From: Geothrix terrae
GTDB lineage: Bacteria; Acidobacteriota; Holophagae; Holophagales; Holophagaceae
DNA: 64,000 nucleotides
NCBI RefSeq assembly: GCF_022808775.1
Contig: NZ_JAKZLA010000004.1
Span: forward strand, 310,001 to 374,000
Reading direction: 5' to 3'
Under the pieces are notes generated by a model that was not told the origin of the DNA, did not search any database, and was given only the letters and a program-made list of their open reading frames with translations. Below are positions 1 through 8,651 of this stretch, one piece after another. The translations under genes were made by a program, and so were the position numbers. Each line of letters opens with the position of its first letter. The stretch's first letter is position 1.

Positions 1-1140
1 GACCGAGGCGTAGAGGTCCGCGGACTTGGCGAGGCTGTAGCTGTAGCCCGCGCTCCACTGCGCGCCGCCCAGCCCGTTGGTGGTGGCGGGGCCACCGCCC
101 ACCACGGTGACGCTGCCGGCGGCCGCCTTGCCGTAGGCGCCGAAGAGCTGGTGCTTCGCCCAGCGCTGCTGGACCAGGACGTACCAGGCGCCGCGCTCGT
201 AGTGGTTGACCTTCCCGTCAACGGTGTCATCCGTGTCGTAGGCCAGGCGCTCCACGATGGCGGAGATCTTGGTACCCGTGGGGAAGGCGTAGCTGCCCAC
301 CAGCTCGTGGGCCACGTCCCTGGACGAGGCGTTCGTGGGCGTCGCGCCCGCGGAGCCGCCGAGCTGGGCCAGGCCGAAGTAGTCCTTGTGCTGTTCGTAG
401 CCGTAGCTGAGGGTGAAGGCGCCGCGCTTGTAGGACAGCAGGGCGGAATACAGCTCGGGGCTGATGGAGGGCACGGTGGCGGAGGCGGTGGTCTTGCCCT
501 CGTTCACCGAGTAGGCCACGCGGCCCGAGAAGCCGTTCACCTCGGGGCTCCAGTACTGGATGCTGTTGCCCTGCCGCCGGTTGAAGGCGGCGTCGGCCTT
601 GCCGCTGACGCGGCCGTTCTGGGTGGTGGTACCGGGCACGTTGAAGCCGGGGTTCGCGGTGAGCGCGTTGTCGAAGGGGTTCAGGCCGCGCAGGGCGCCC
701 ACGAAGAGGATCGGGTACTTGTAGGGCGTGTCCCAGTTGCCGTAGAACACGCGGCCCCAGGGACCTTCCAGGCCCAGGCAGCTGTTGCGGCTGGTGAGGG
801 AGTTGGGCGCGTCGCCGTCGGGACTCACGGCGCTCTCGATCTGCCAGATGATCTTCAGGTCGTCGCTGACCTTGAAGCTCCCGCGGAAGCCCAGGTTCGA
901 CGTGCCCGAGGTCATGCGGTTCCGGGCGGCCAGGTTGCCCGCGTCGCCGGTATAGGCGGAGGCGACCACCTGCGTGGCCCCGCCCGTGGCGGGGGACAGG
1001 CCCGGCGCCGTGGCACCGCTGGTCCTGATGTGGTCCACGAAGGGCAGGAAGGTGCCGTAGATCTGCGCCTCGCTCGCCTGGGCGGCGAGGAGCGCGGGCC
1101 AGGCACAGGCCAGGGCGGCGGTGAGGGTTCGGAGCTTCAA
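1..1140 (-). CDS. Outer-membrane porin, Gram-negative porin family (3' end outside the window)
   Basis: A trimeric-type beta-barrel porin that would let small solutes diffuse across the outer membrane. The frame opens with TTG, preceded by a strong AGGAGG six bases upstream, and no in-frame ATG lies nearby. The first ~21 residues form a signal peptide ending AAQA. The mature protein begins AQIYGTFLPFVDHI, followed by alternating polar/hydrophobic strands and the porin signatures LGFRGSFKVSDDLKIIWQIE and GLEGPWGRVFYGNWDTPY. 380 codons are visible before the window edge, so the last strands and C-terminal aromatic residue are missing. Upstream is an AT-rich stretch but no convincing promoter. 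Substrate specificity cannot be read from the sequence. Confidence 0.85.
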   Translation of the reverse strand, partial: MKLRTLTAALACAWPALLAAQASEAQIYGTFLPFVDHIRTSGATAPGLSPATGGATQVVASAYTGDAGNLAARNRMTSGTSNLGFRGSFKVSDDLKIIWQIESAVSPDGDAPNSLTSRNSCLGLEGPWGRVFYGNWDTPYKYPILFVGALRGLNPFDNALTANPGFNVPGTTTQNGRVSGKADAAFNRRQGNSIQYWSPEVNGFSGRVAYSVNEGKTTASATVPSISPELYSALLSYKRGAFTLSYGYEQHKDYFGLAQLGGSAGATPTNASSRDVAHELVGSYAFPTGTKISAIVERLAYDTDDTVDGKVNHYERGAWYVLVQQRWAKHQLFGAYGKAAAGSVTVVGGGPATTNGLGGAQWSAGYSYSLAKSADLYASV

Positions 1141-1305
1141 GACAGACCTCCTCTGTGTTGCCTAGTCGCAACATTTCAACGGTTGAATCCATATATTGAC
1201 CTCTAGGTTTTCAATTCCCGAGGCAAGGCAAGCTTAGACCTCCCGCGTCCGTCCGGCCTGGTACGGAACGGACAATTTCTGGTGAATCCCGTCCTGGACT
1301 CGCCT

Positions 1306-2133
1306 TCAGGTCGCGCTCTCCAGCTGCCGGGTGCGTCGGAAGGCCGAAGGCGTCTCGCCCGTGGCCTTGCGGAAGGCCTTGGTGAAGTTCGAGTGCTCTT
1401 CGCAGCCCAGCAGGGACGCGATCTGCTGCACGCTCATGTCGGTATGCAGGAGCAGCCGCTTGGCCTCCAGCATCACGCGCTCGATGATCAGGGTCTGCGG
1501 CGTCTTGCCCAGTACGGCCTTGCAGGCGGTGCCCAGGCGGCGAGGGGTGCAGCGGAGCTTCCGTGCGTAGAACTCCACCTCCTTCTCCTCCTGGAAGCTC
1601 TTGTCCAGCTGGTGGAGGAAGGCCTGGAAGAGCTTGAAGTCAGCACCGCTCTGGGTCTGGGCCCGGGCCGCCTGTTCCCGGATGCGGGCCTGGAAGAGGT
1701 GCAGGAAGGCCGCCAGCAAGTGCCGGATGGCCGGCCGCGTCTCCTCCCGCGCCACCTGGCCCAGGTCCCAGAGGAGCCGGGCCAGGGCCGACGCCTGGCG
1801 CACCAGCGCGTCATCGTGCAGGGGCAGGTTCGGCGCCGCCAGGAAGTCCGAGAAGACCCAGGAGGCGTCGTCGTCCAGGAAGTCCTCGCCGAAGTCGAAC
1901 ATCCAGCCCTCCGCGGGCACGTCCGGCAGGAAGAGGTGTTTCTTCCCCTTGGCGATGAGCATGACCCAGGGCGCCTCCAAGCGCGTCTCGATGCCGTCCA
2001 CCCAGTGGCTGCCCGTGCCCTTCGTCAGGAAGAACACCTGGTGGAAGGGATGGCTGTGCGGCACCGGCTGGCCCATGAGCCAGTTGAGGTTGCTCCGCTC
2101 GTCGAGGGGCCAGACCGTGAACAGCGACTTCAT
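1306..2133 (-). CDS. AraC-family transcriptional regulator
   Basis: A 275-residue one-component regulator. The N-terminal half is cupin-like (HSHPFHQVFFLTKGTGSHW near residues 23-45) and probably senses a small ligand. The last ~100 residues hold the paired helix-turn-helix of the family, including MSVQQIASLLGCEEHSNFTK and the conserved FRKATGETPSAFRR tail. A perfect 10-bp inverted repeat lies just upstream of the start, which suggests autoregulation. It lies between the porin and a dienelactone-hydrolase-like gene, all on the same strand, but gaps and separate starts make a single operon doubtful. Ligand and targets are unknown. Confidence 0.88.
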   Translation of the reverse strand: MKSLFTVWPLDERSNLNWLMGQPVPHSHPFHQVFFLTKGTGSHWVDGIETRLEAPWVMLIAKGKKHLFLPDVPAEGWMFDFGEDFLDDDASWVFSDFLAAPNLPLHDDALVRQASALARLLWDLGQVAREETRPAIRHLLAAFLHLFQARIREQAARAQTQSGADFKLFQAFLHQLDKSFQEEKEVEFYARKLRCTPRRLGTACKAVLGKTPQTLIIERVMLEAKRLLLHTDMSVQQIASLLGCEEHSNFTKAFRKATGETPSAFRRTRQLESAT

Positions 2134-2138
2134 GGGAC

Positions 2139-2189
2139 AACCCTGTGGCTCGAAAGGTCCCGAGGCGGACCATTGTTGACCACAGGGTT
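2139..2189 (-). promoter_or_regulatory. Inverted-repeat operator and candidate promoter of the AraC gene
   Basis: AACCCTGTGG at 2139-2148 and its exact reverse complement CCACAGGGTT at 2180-2189 are spaced 41 bp start to start, about four helical turns. On the minus strand a weak -35 (TTGCTC) and -10 (AACAAT) with 17-bp spacing flank the distal arm; the proximal arm lies almost at the ribosome-binding site. This is what a self-repressing AraC dimer site would look like. The pairing is visible in the sequence; the function is inferred. Confidence 0.5.
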
Positions 2190-2211
2190 ATCTTGAGCAA
2201 GGTCCCAGGAG

Positions 2212-2976
2212 CTACTTGCCGAAGATTTCCTTGAAGAAATCCTTCATGTGCTGCCAGCTCCGGCGGTGGGCGGCCTCGTTGTAGGCAGCGCCCTTCGAGT
2301 TATCGCTGCCCGCCTCCTTCTGCGTGAAGGCGTGGACGGCACCCGCGTAGGCCACGAACACGTAGTCGGCTTTCGAGGCCCGCATCTCGTCCTGGAAGGC
2401 GGCCACGTCCTTGGCGGGCACGAAGGGATCGTCCGCGCCGTGGCACACCAGCACCTTGGCCGTGATGGGGCCGGGCTTGAAGTCCGCGGGCACGTCCAGA
2501 CCGCCGTGGAAGGACACGACGCCCTTCACGGGAAGGCCGGCGCGCGCCGCTTCCAGGGCCCCCGTGCCGCCGAAGCAGAAGCCGATGACGGCGACGCGGG
2601 TCCCGTCCACGCCCTTCTGGGCCTTCAGGGCCTCGAGGGCCGCGGCGATGCGGCGCCGGTAGAGGGCCCGGTCGCCCTTGTACTGGCCCGCCAGCTTGCC
2701 GGCCTCGGCGTTGTTCGCCGGGCGCACGCCCTCGCCGTAGATGTCCGCGGCCAATGCCACGTAGCCCAGCTTCGCCAGGTCGTCCGAGACCTTGCGCTCA
2801 TGGTCCGTGAGGCCCATCCACTGATGGATGATCACCACGCCGGGCACCTTTCCCTTGGCGGGAGTGGGCTTCGCCAGGTAGCCCGAGAGCTTCGTGGCGC
2901 CGTCGGCGTAGGTCAGCGGCTGGCCGGCGAGCAGCGGGAGGGTGGCGAGGGAGAGGGCGAGGGCGGCAGATCGCAT
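2212..2976 (-). CDS. Dienelactone hydrolase family protein, secreted
   Basis: An alpha/beta hydrolase of the dienelactone hydrolase family, 254 residues. The chosen ATG is preceded by CCGGAGG and gives an immediate signal peptide (MRSAALALSLATLPLLAG), so it should be exported; an upstream in-frame start would bury that signal. The Cys nucleophile sits in VIGFCFGGTGALEAARAG, the Asp in CHGADDPFVPAKD and the His in YAGAVHAFTQKEAG, giving the family's Cys-Asp-His triad. Many members act on esters or lactones other than dienelactone, and no pathway partner is adjacent, so the substrate is unknown. Confidence 0.88.
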   Translation of the reverse strand: MRSAALALSLATLPLLAGQPLTYADGATKLSGYLAKPTPAKGKVPGVVIIHQWMGLTDHERKVSDDLAKLGYVALAADIYGEGVRPANNAEAGKLAGQYKGDRALYRRRIAAALEALKAQKGVDGTRVAVIGFCFGGTGALEAARAGLPVKGVVSFHGGLDVPADFKPGPITAKVLVCHGADDPFVPAKDVAAFQDEMRASKADYVFVAYAGAVHAFTQKEAGSDNSKGAAYNEAAHRRSWQHMKDFFKEIFGK

Positions 2977-3107
2977 GGAGCCTCCGGGGTGGAGGGTGAT
3001 CCTATAGCTGTTCAAACCAGAATTCCAGGGCGGGGGATCCGGACCCGATAAGGGAGGATGAGCCGCTGCGGTCCCGATCCCCGAGCCGGCCCCTCAGGAA
3101 CCTGGTC

Positions 3108-5047
3108 ATGTCGATCCACCTCCATCCGGACGTCGAGGCTGAAGCCCAGCGTCGGATGACCGCCCAGATGTTCAAGAACGCGCCCTTCACCTGGGGTGCG
3201 CACCTGGCCAGCGCCGCCCTGCTGGCCTGGGTGAATGTGACCCAGACCGCCCCAGCGAGGATGGCCTTGGCCTGGTGGGGACTCGTCGCGGCGGCGGCGA
3301 CGGTCCGCTACGCGCTGGCTCGCGGGTTCGCCGCGGTGGATCCGGATGCCGGTCAGGCCATGATCTGGCGGCGCCGGTACGTGCTGGCCACGGCCTTGGT
3401 CTCCGCGGCCTGGGGCCTCGGCGCCGTACCCTTCGTGTGGTACGGCAGCGAGGAGGCGCGGATGTTCACCGGGCTCGTGCTGGCCGGAATCGTGGCTGGC
3501 GCCGTGCCCATCCTGGTGGCCGTCCCGGCCGCCCTCCGCGTCTTCGTGGCGCTGGCGGGCGTGCCCATGGCGGTGGCGATCCTGCTCCGGGCCCATTCCG
3601 GCCTCCAGTGGGCCTTCGGGTTCATGTGCCTCCTCCTCCTGGGCTACATCCTCGCGGGAACCAAACACCTGCACGAGATGCTCGGCGTCTCGATCCGGCT
3701 GGGCCTGCAGCAGGGTCGACTCGCCGAGACCCTCGAACGGGCCCATGCCGCGACGGAGCAGGCCCTCGCCCAGCGGAAGGAGCTGGAGGAGGCGATGCGC
3801 CGGGAGCGCGACTTCGCGGAAGGGCTGATCGACACGGCCCAGGCCATCGTCATCGTCCTCGACCCGGAGGGGCGGATCCTCCGCTTCAACCGCTTCATGG
3901 AGGAGCTCTCGGGCTACGCCCAGTCGGAGCTCCAGAATGCCGACTGGTTCGCCATCTTCCCGCCGGAGGCGGAGCGGAACGAGGCGCGGGAGCGCTTCCT
4001 GAAGGCGGTGGCCGGAGGCCGGGGCACCGCGAACACCAGCGAGATCATCGCCCGGGACGGTCGCCGGATCCTGGTGGAGTGGCACGACAAGCCCCTGAGG
4101 GGTGCCGATGGCACCATCATCGGCCTGCTGGCCCTCGGCCAGGATGTCACCGAGCGGGAGAGGCTGGCCGAGTCCCAGCGCCTCCTTTCCGCCGCGGTCG
4201 AACAGAGCATCGCCTCCATCGTCATCACCGACGCCCACGCGGACATCCAGTTCGTCAACGCGGGCTTCACCCGGTCCACGGGCTACACGCTGGCGGAAGC
4301 GATCGGCCAGAACCCCCGCATCCTCAAGTCCGGCCACACCCCCCGGAAGACCTTCGAGGACATGTGGGCCGCCCTCGAGCGGGGACTCCCGTGGGAGGGG
4401 GAGCTGGTCAACCGGAAGAAGAACGGCGAGGAGTACTGGGAGCTGGCCCGCATCTCCCCCGTCGTGGATGCCAGCGGCCGGACGACGCACTACCTCGCCG
4501 TCAAGGAGGACATCACCCAGCGCAAGGCCATGGAGGCGGAGCTGCAGCGCCTGGCCACCACGGATCCCCTCACGGGCGTGGCCAACCGCCGCCGCTTCCT
4601 CCAGGAGATGGACCTGGAGCTGGCCCGCCACAAGCGCTTCCACAAGCCCGCGGCCTTCCTGCTGCTGGATCTCGACCACTTCAAGCAGGTGAACGACACC
4701 TACGGCCACGCCGCCGGGGACCTCGCGCTCAAGCACCTCGCAGAGCTGGCCCGGATGCGGCTGCGGCGGCTGGATCTCTTCGGCCGCCTGGGAGGGGAGG
4801 AGTTCGGCATCCTGCTCCCGGGCACAGACCAGGCGGGCGCCATGGCCTTGGCGGAGCACTTCCGGAACCAGGTGGCGCAGGCGCCGGTGCAGTCCAGCGC
4901 GGGTCCCATCGCGCTGACGGTAAGCATCGGCCTGACCACCTTCGATCCAGGCGATGCCGCTCCAGACGCCATCCTGGCCAGGGCCGACGCCGCCCTCTAT
5001 GACGCCAAGGAGGGCGGGCGGAACCGGGTGGTGTCGAATCCGGCTGT

Positions 5048-5069
<22 letters not shown>
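3108..5069 (+). CDS. Membrane-bound PAS-PAS-GGDEF diguanylate cyclase
   Basis: A 653-residue sensor enzyme that should make cyclic di-GMP. About six hydrophobic segments occupy residues 20-190, followed by a coiled coil rich in Glu/Arg (about 195-235), a first PAS domain (about 240-350, [16 protein letters not shown]), a second PAS/PAC domain (about 355-480, ending [18 protein letters not shown]) and a GGDEF domain from about 490. The active-site loop reads GGEEF (about 562-566), a catalytically competent variant. The inhibitory I-site RRLD lies five residues before it, so product inhibition is expected. No EAL domain. Its last codons overlap the end of the convergent dut gene by 22 bp. Confidence 0.93.
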
Positions 5070-5503
<434 letters not shown>

Positions 5504-5647
5504 GGAACCAGGGTCCCAGGGGGAAAGGCCGGGACGCAATCCCGGGTTGCGCCTCCAGGCAGCGGTTCCCTTCCTTGGCCCGGGCCCGCGGCTTGATAGA
5601 CTTGACCTTTGGCCCGGATATCCCGCGCCGTCCTTTTCGGGAGGGTC

Positions 5648-6778
5648 ATGGCCCACAGTGGCCGCCGATGGATCGCGCCGATCCTCGCGGGGCTCGCGCT
5701 GGCCGCCCTCGTGGCCTGCCAGCGCGAGGATCCGCAGATCCGTGCGCTGACCGAGCAGGCGGCCCAGGCGGATGAGGCCGCCCAGCAGCTCCGGCAGGCC
5801 TGGAGCGCGCAGTTCCGGAGGCTGGCCCTGGTCGGGGTCCGGGATCTCCGCCTGGACGCCAGCCCCATGCTGCTGACGCCGGAGCAGAAACGGGCCCTGG
5901 AGGCGCGGATCCGGGTCGAGCGGGACAGCTCCCGGCGCGGCCTCCTCCAGGAGATCCTGGACAAGGAAGCGGGGCTCCGGGCGCTGAGCGATCGGGTCAT
6001 GGACCTCAAGGCGGCGCTGCCCCCGCCGGAGATCGCGCAGGCGAACGACAGCCACTACGGCCTGGCCCTGCGCTTCCTCAAGGGCCGGGGCCTCTCGGAG
6101 GAGGCGGCCCGGAAGACGCTCAGCCACGTGCCCCTGTCCGCGCGCATGGCCCCGGGCTTCGAGGTCTACCACTTCTACGTCCGCGGCGAGTACGGCACCT
6201 GGGTGTCCCAGGGCGGGGCCGCGGTATCGCCCCGGGAACTGGACCGCCGGGAGCCCGATCCCCTGCCCGGCCAGCGCGATGCGGCGGTGGCCGCCAGCCG
6301 GCGGCTGCAGAAGCAGCTCGGAGTCCTGGAGAACCAGAAACGCGAGATCGAGCGCGAGATCTCCACCCTCCAGGCGGAGCAGCTCAGCTTCCTCGAAGGC
6401 CAGGCCCGGCTCCAGTGGGAGAACGCCGACCAGCTGGCCCGGCTGAATTCACTGCACTACCTGGTCGGCGTCCGGGCGGCGCTGGAGAAGGAAGGGATCA
6501 TCCAGGTCCCCCTGTTCGGCCTGGACCACTCGGGCCCGACCTGGCGGGATGCGGCCTTCACCCGCCACCTGGACCTCCGCACCGGCACCACCCTCGTCAT
6601 CCGGGCCCAGGAGCTGGGCCTGACGCGCATCGGCAGGGTGATCGTCGTCCCCGGCTCCTACACCGCCGGTGAGCACTACCGCCTGTCCCTCAGCACCGAC
6701 CGGCAGGCGGCCACGGTGGAACTCCTCGCCCTGCCCCGCTTCAAGAACGACAAGGTGGTGTTCGCCGTCGAGGAGTGA
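5648..6778 (+). CDS. Predicted lipoprotein with long coiled coil, function unknown
   Basis: I do not recognise this family. The chosen ATG follows CGGGAGGGTC and gives a 24-residue lipoprotein signal with lipobox LVAC, so the mature protein should be lipid-anchored at Cys24. Charged, Gln-rich helices follow ([17 protein letters not shown]). A second coiled coil sits around residues 215-275 ([22 protein letters not shown]), then a beta-rich C-terminal domain of about 100 residues ([37 protein letters not shown]). 376 residues in all. A TTG start 39 bases upstream is possible but spoils the signal peptide. Divergent from dut; perhaps co-transcribed with the YdjM-like gene 136 bases downstream. 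Confidence 0.75.
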   Translation: MAHSGRRWIAPILAGLALAALVACQREDPQIRALTEQAAQADEAAQQLRQAWSAQFRRLALVGVRDLRLDASPMLLTPEQKRALEARIRVERDSSRRGLLQEILDKEAGLRALSDRVMDLKAALPPPEIAQANDSHYGLALRFLKGRGLSEEAARKTLSHVPLSARMAPGFEVYHFYVRGEYGTWVSQGGAAVSPRELDRREPDPLPGQRDAAVAASRRLQKQLGVLENQKREIEREISTLQAEQLSFLEGQARLQWENADQLARLNSLHYLVGVRAALEKEGIIQVPLFGLDHSGPTWRDAAFTRHLDLRTGTTLVIRAQELGLTRIGRVIVVPGSYTAGEHYRLSLSTDRQAATVELLALPRFKNDKVVFAVEE

Positions 6779-6914
6779 CCGCTGCTGGCTGGGCCGGGAG
6801 GAACCGGATACCCTGGAGATCCGCGCTTCCTGCCGCGGACAGGCACCCGAAGCGGGTCCGGCCAGGCGCCTTCCGAACGGACTCCAGCCCGCTCCCCACC
6901 TCCCGGATCCCCCC

Positions 6915-7463
6915 ATGTCCTCCGTCTTCGGCCACGCCTTGGCCGGTCTCACGATCAGCGCCGCCCTCCACCAGGGCCGGCCCCCGCGCCGGGTCCTGGC
7001 CTTCGCGACCGCCTGCGCCGTGGCCCCGGATGTGGACTGGTTCACGACTTTCCTCGGGCTGGACGGCACGAGCCTCGCCCACCGCGGCATGAGCCACTCC
7101 CTCCTCGCCCTGCTGCTCCTGGCCGCCACGGCCATGCTGCTCGGGTTCCGCCATCAGCTCCGGAGCCTGCGCCTCTGGGCCTGCCTGCTCTCGGCCGCCC
7201 TCTCCCACAGCCTGCTGGACGCCTGCACCTTCGGGGGGACCGGCGTGGCCTTCCTGCTGCCCTTTTCCGAGGCGCGGTTCGTCTGCCTCTGGCAGCCCAT
7301 CTTCGTGTCGCCGATCCCCCTCTCGGGGAAGCTGCTCGACTGGCTGCTGTTCTCCCTGGGCACCGAGGTCGTGTGGATCGGCATCCCCGCCCTGCTGGTG
7401 CTCAGCGTGCCCCGGGCCTTCCAGTGGCTCCGGCTGCGCAGGCGATCCGAGGAGACTCCCTGA
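6915..7463 (+). CDS. YdjM-like membrane-bound metal-dependent hydrolase
   Basis: A 182-residue inner-membrane protein of the LexA-regulated YdjM/YfhO-type hydrolase family. About four or five membrane spans carry the family's metal-ligand motifs: AVAPDVDWFTTF, HRGMSHSLLALLLL and SHSLLDACTFGGTG. Members are often linked to envelope or damage responses, but no reaction is firmly assigned. The ATG giving MSSVFGHALAG is chosen because the conserved domain begins at once; it lacks a good Shine-Dalgarno. The gene ends 10 bp before the convergent rlmN. Confidence 0.8.
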   Translation: MSSVFGHALAGLTISAALHQGRPPRRVLAFATACAVAPDVDWFTTFLGLDGTSLAHRGMSHSLLALLLLAATAMLLGFRHQLRSLRLWACLLSAALSHSLLDACTFGGTGVAFLLPFSEARFVCLWQPIFVSPIPLSGKLLDWLLFSLGTEVVWIGIPALLVLSVPRAFQWLRLRRRSEETP

Positions 7464-7472
7464 CCCGGCGGA

Positions 7473-8531
7473 TCAGCGGCCCTTCACCAGCTGCCCGCAG
7501 GCGCCCTGCACGTCCCGGCCCCGGCTGCGGCGGACGGTGACGAAGCAGCCCCGGGCCTTCAGCCACTCGGCGAACTGCTGAACGCGGTCCTCGCCGGGCT
7601 CGCGGAAGGCGCTGGCGGCGTGTTCGTTCATGGGGATGAGGTTCAGGTTGTGGCCGCTCCGCAGGTCGCCCAGCCAGTCCGCCAGACGCTGGGCGTCGGC
7701 CTCGGTGTCGTTCTCGCCGGCGATGAGCACGTACTCGAAGCAGAACTTCTCGCCGCGCTTGGGGCCCCAGTCGTCCAGGGCCTTCCGCAGCCGCGCCAGG
7801 TTCCACACGCGGTTCACGGGCATGGTGCGGCTGCGCGCCTCGTCCGTGGTGGCGTTGAGGCTCAGCGCCAGCAGCGGCCGGGGCTCCAGCTTGGCCAGCT
7901 TCTCGATGCCGCTCACCAGGCCCGAGGTGCTCACGGTGATGCGGTTCTTCCCCAGGCCCAGGCCCGCGGGGTGGCACATGAGCCGGATGGCGCGGTGCAG
8001 GTGGTCCAGGTTGTGCAGGGGTTCGCCCATGCCCATGAACACCAGCGTCAGCTCGTGGCCGCGGTCCGGTCCCAGCTCCGCCATGAGCGCCAGCACCTGG
8101 CCCAGGATCTCGCCGGGCTGGAGGTTGCGCAGGATGCCCATGCTGCCCGTGGCGCAGAAGGTGCACCCCATGGCGCAGCCCACTTGACTGGAGATGCAGT
8201 AGGTCACCCGCGGATTCCGCACCTTGCGCGGCATGTGGACGGATTCGATGCGCTTGCCGTCTGCCAGCTCCAGGGCCAGCTTGGTGGAGCCGTCACCGGA
8301 GGCCTGGCGATCGACGATGGACGGCAGGCGCAGGTCCGCCACGCCCTCCAGCCAGCGGCGGATGCCCGAGCCCAGGTCCGGCGCGCCGTCCTTCCAGGTC
8401 CAGGGCCGGTGCAGGCGCTTGAACGTCTCCAGGGCGCTGCCGGGGCAGCCGAGCGCCGCCAGGTCCTCCGGGAACAGCGACCAGGCCGACGGCAGGCCCG
8501 CCCGCTCGGGGGCGGGGCGATCCCAGGGCAT
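7473..8531 (-). CDS. rlmN: Dual-specificity 23S rRNA/tRNA (adenine-C2) methyltransferase RlmN
   Basis: A radical-SAM enzyme that methylates C2 of A2503 in 23S rRNA and A37 of some tRNAs. The 352-residue protein carries the cluster motif CAMGCTFC, the SAM-binding segment LVFMGMGEPLHN, SLNATTDEARSRTMPVNR, and the second catalytic Cys in GACGQL near the C-terminus, the residue that carries the methyl intermediate. The ATG giving MPWDRPAP matches family length; a GTG 18 bases upstream is also possible. Divergent from the M1 peptidase-like gene. Confidence 0.95.
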   Translation of the reverse strand: MPWDRPAPERAGLPSAWSLFPEDLAALGCPGSALETFKRLHRPWTWKDGAPDLGSGIRRWLEGVADLRLPSIVDRQASGDGSTKLALELADGKRIESVHMPRKVRNPRVTYCISSQVGCAMGCTFCATGSMGILRNLQPGEILGQVLALMAELGPDRGHELTLVFMGMGEPLHNLDHLHRAIRLMCHPAGLGLGKNRITVSTSGLVSGIEKLAKLEPRPLLALSLNATTDEARSRTMPVNRVWNLARLRKALDDWGPKRGEKFCFEYVLIAGENDTEADAQRLADWLGDLRSGHNLNLIPMNEHAASAFREPGEDRVQQFAEWLKARGCFVTVRRSRGRDVQGACGQLVKGR

Positions 8532-8651
8532 CAAGGAGACATCGGACACCCGGCCATTGTACCGGCCAGGTCGGAAATCGTTTTTCAGAGGGGACCGATG
8601 GAATAAGATGATGGCTTCCTCTCTAATCCAGCTGCCCTCCGGAGCGATCCC

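Noticed and set aside
227-1192. Minus-strand 321-codon frame with an ATG start over the porin
   Set aside because: It is out of frame with the porin and Arg/Pro-rich; the TTG-started frame has a signal peptide, a Shine-Dalgarno and porin motifs.
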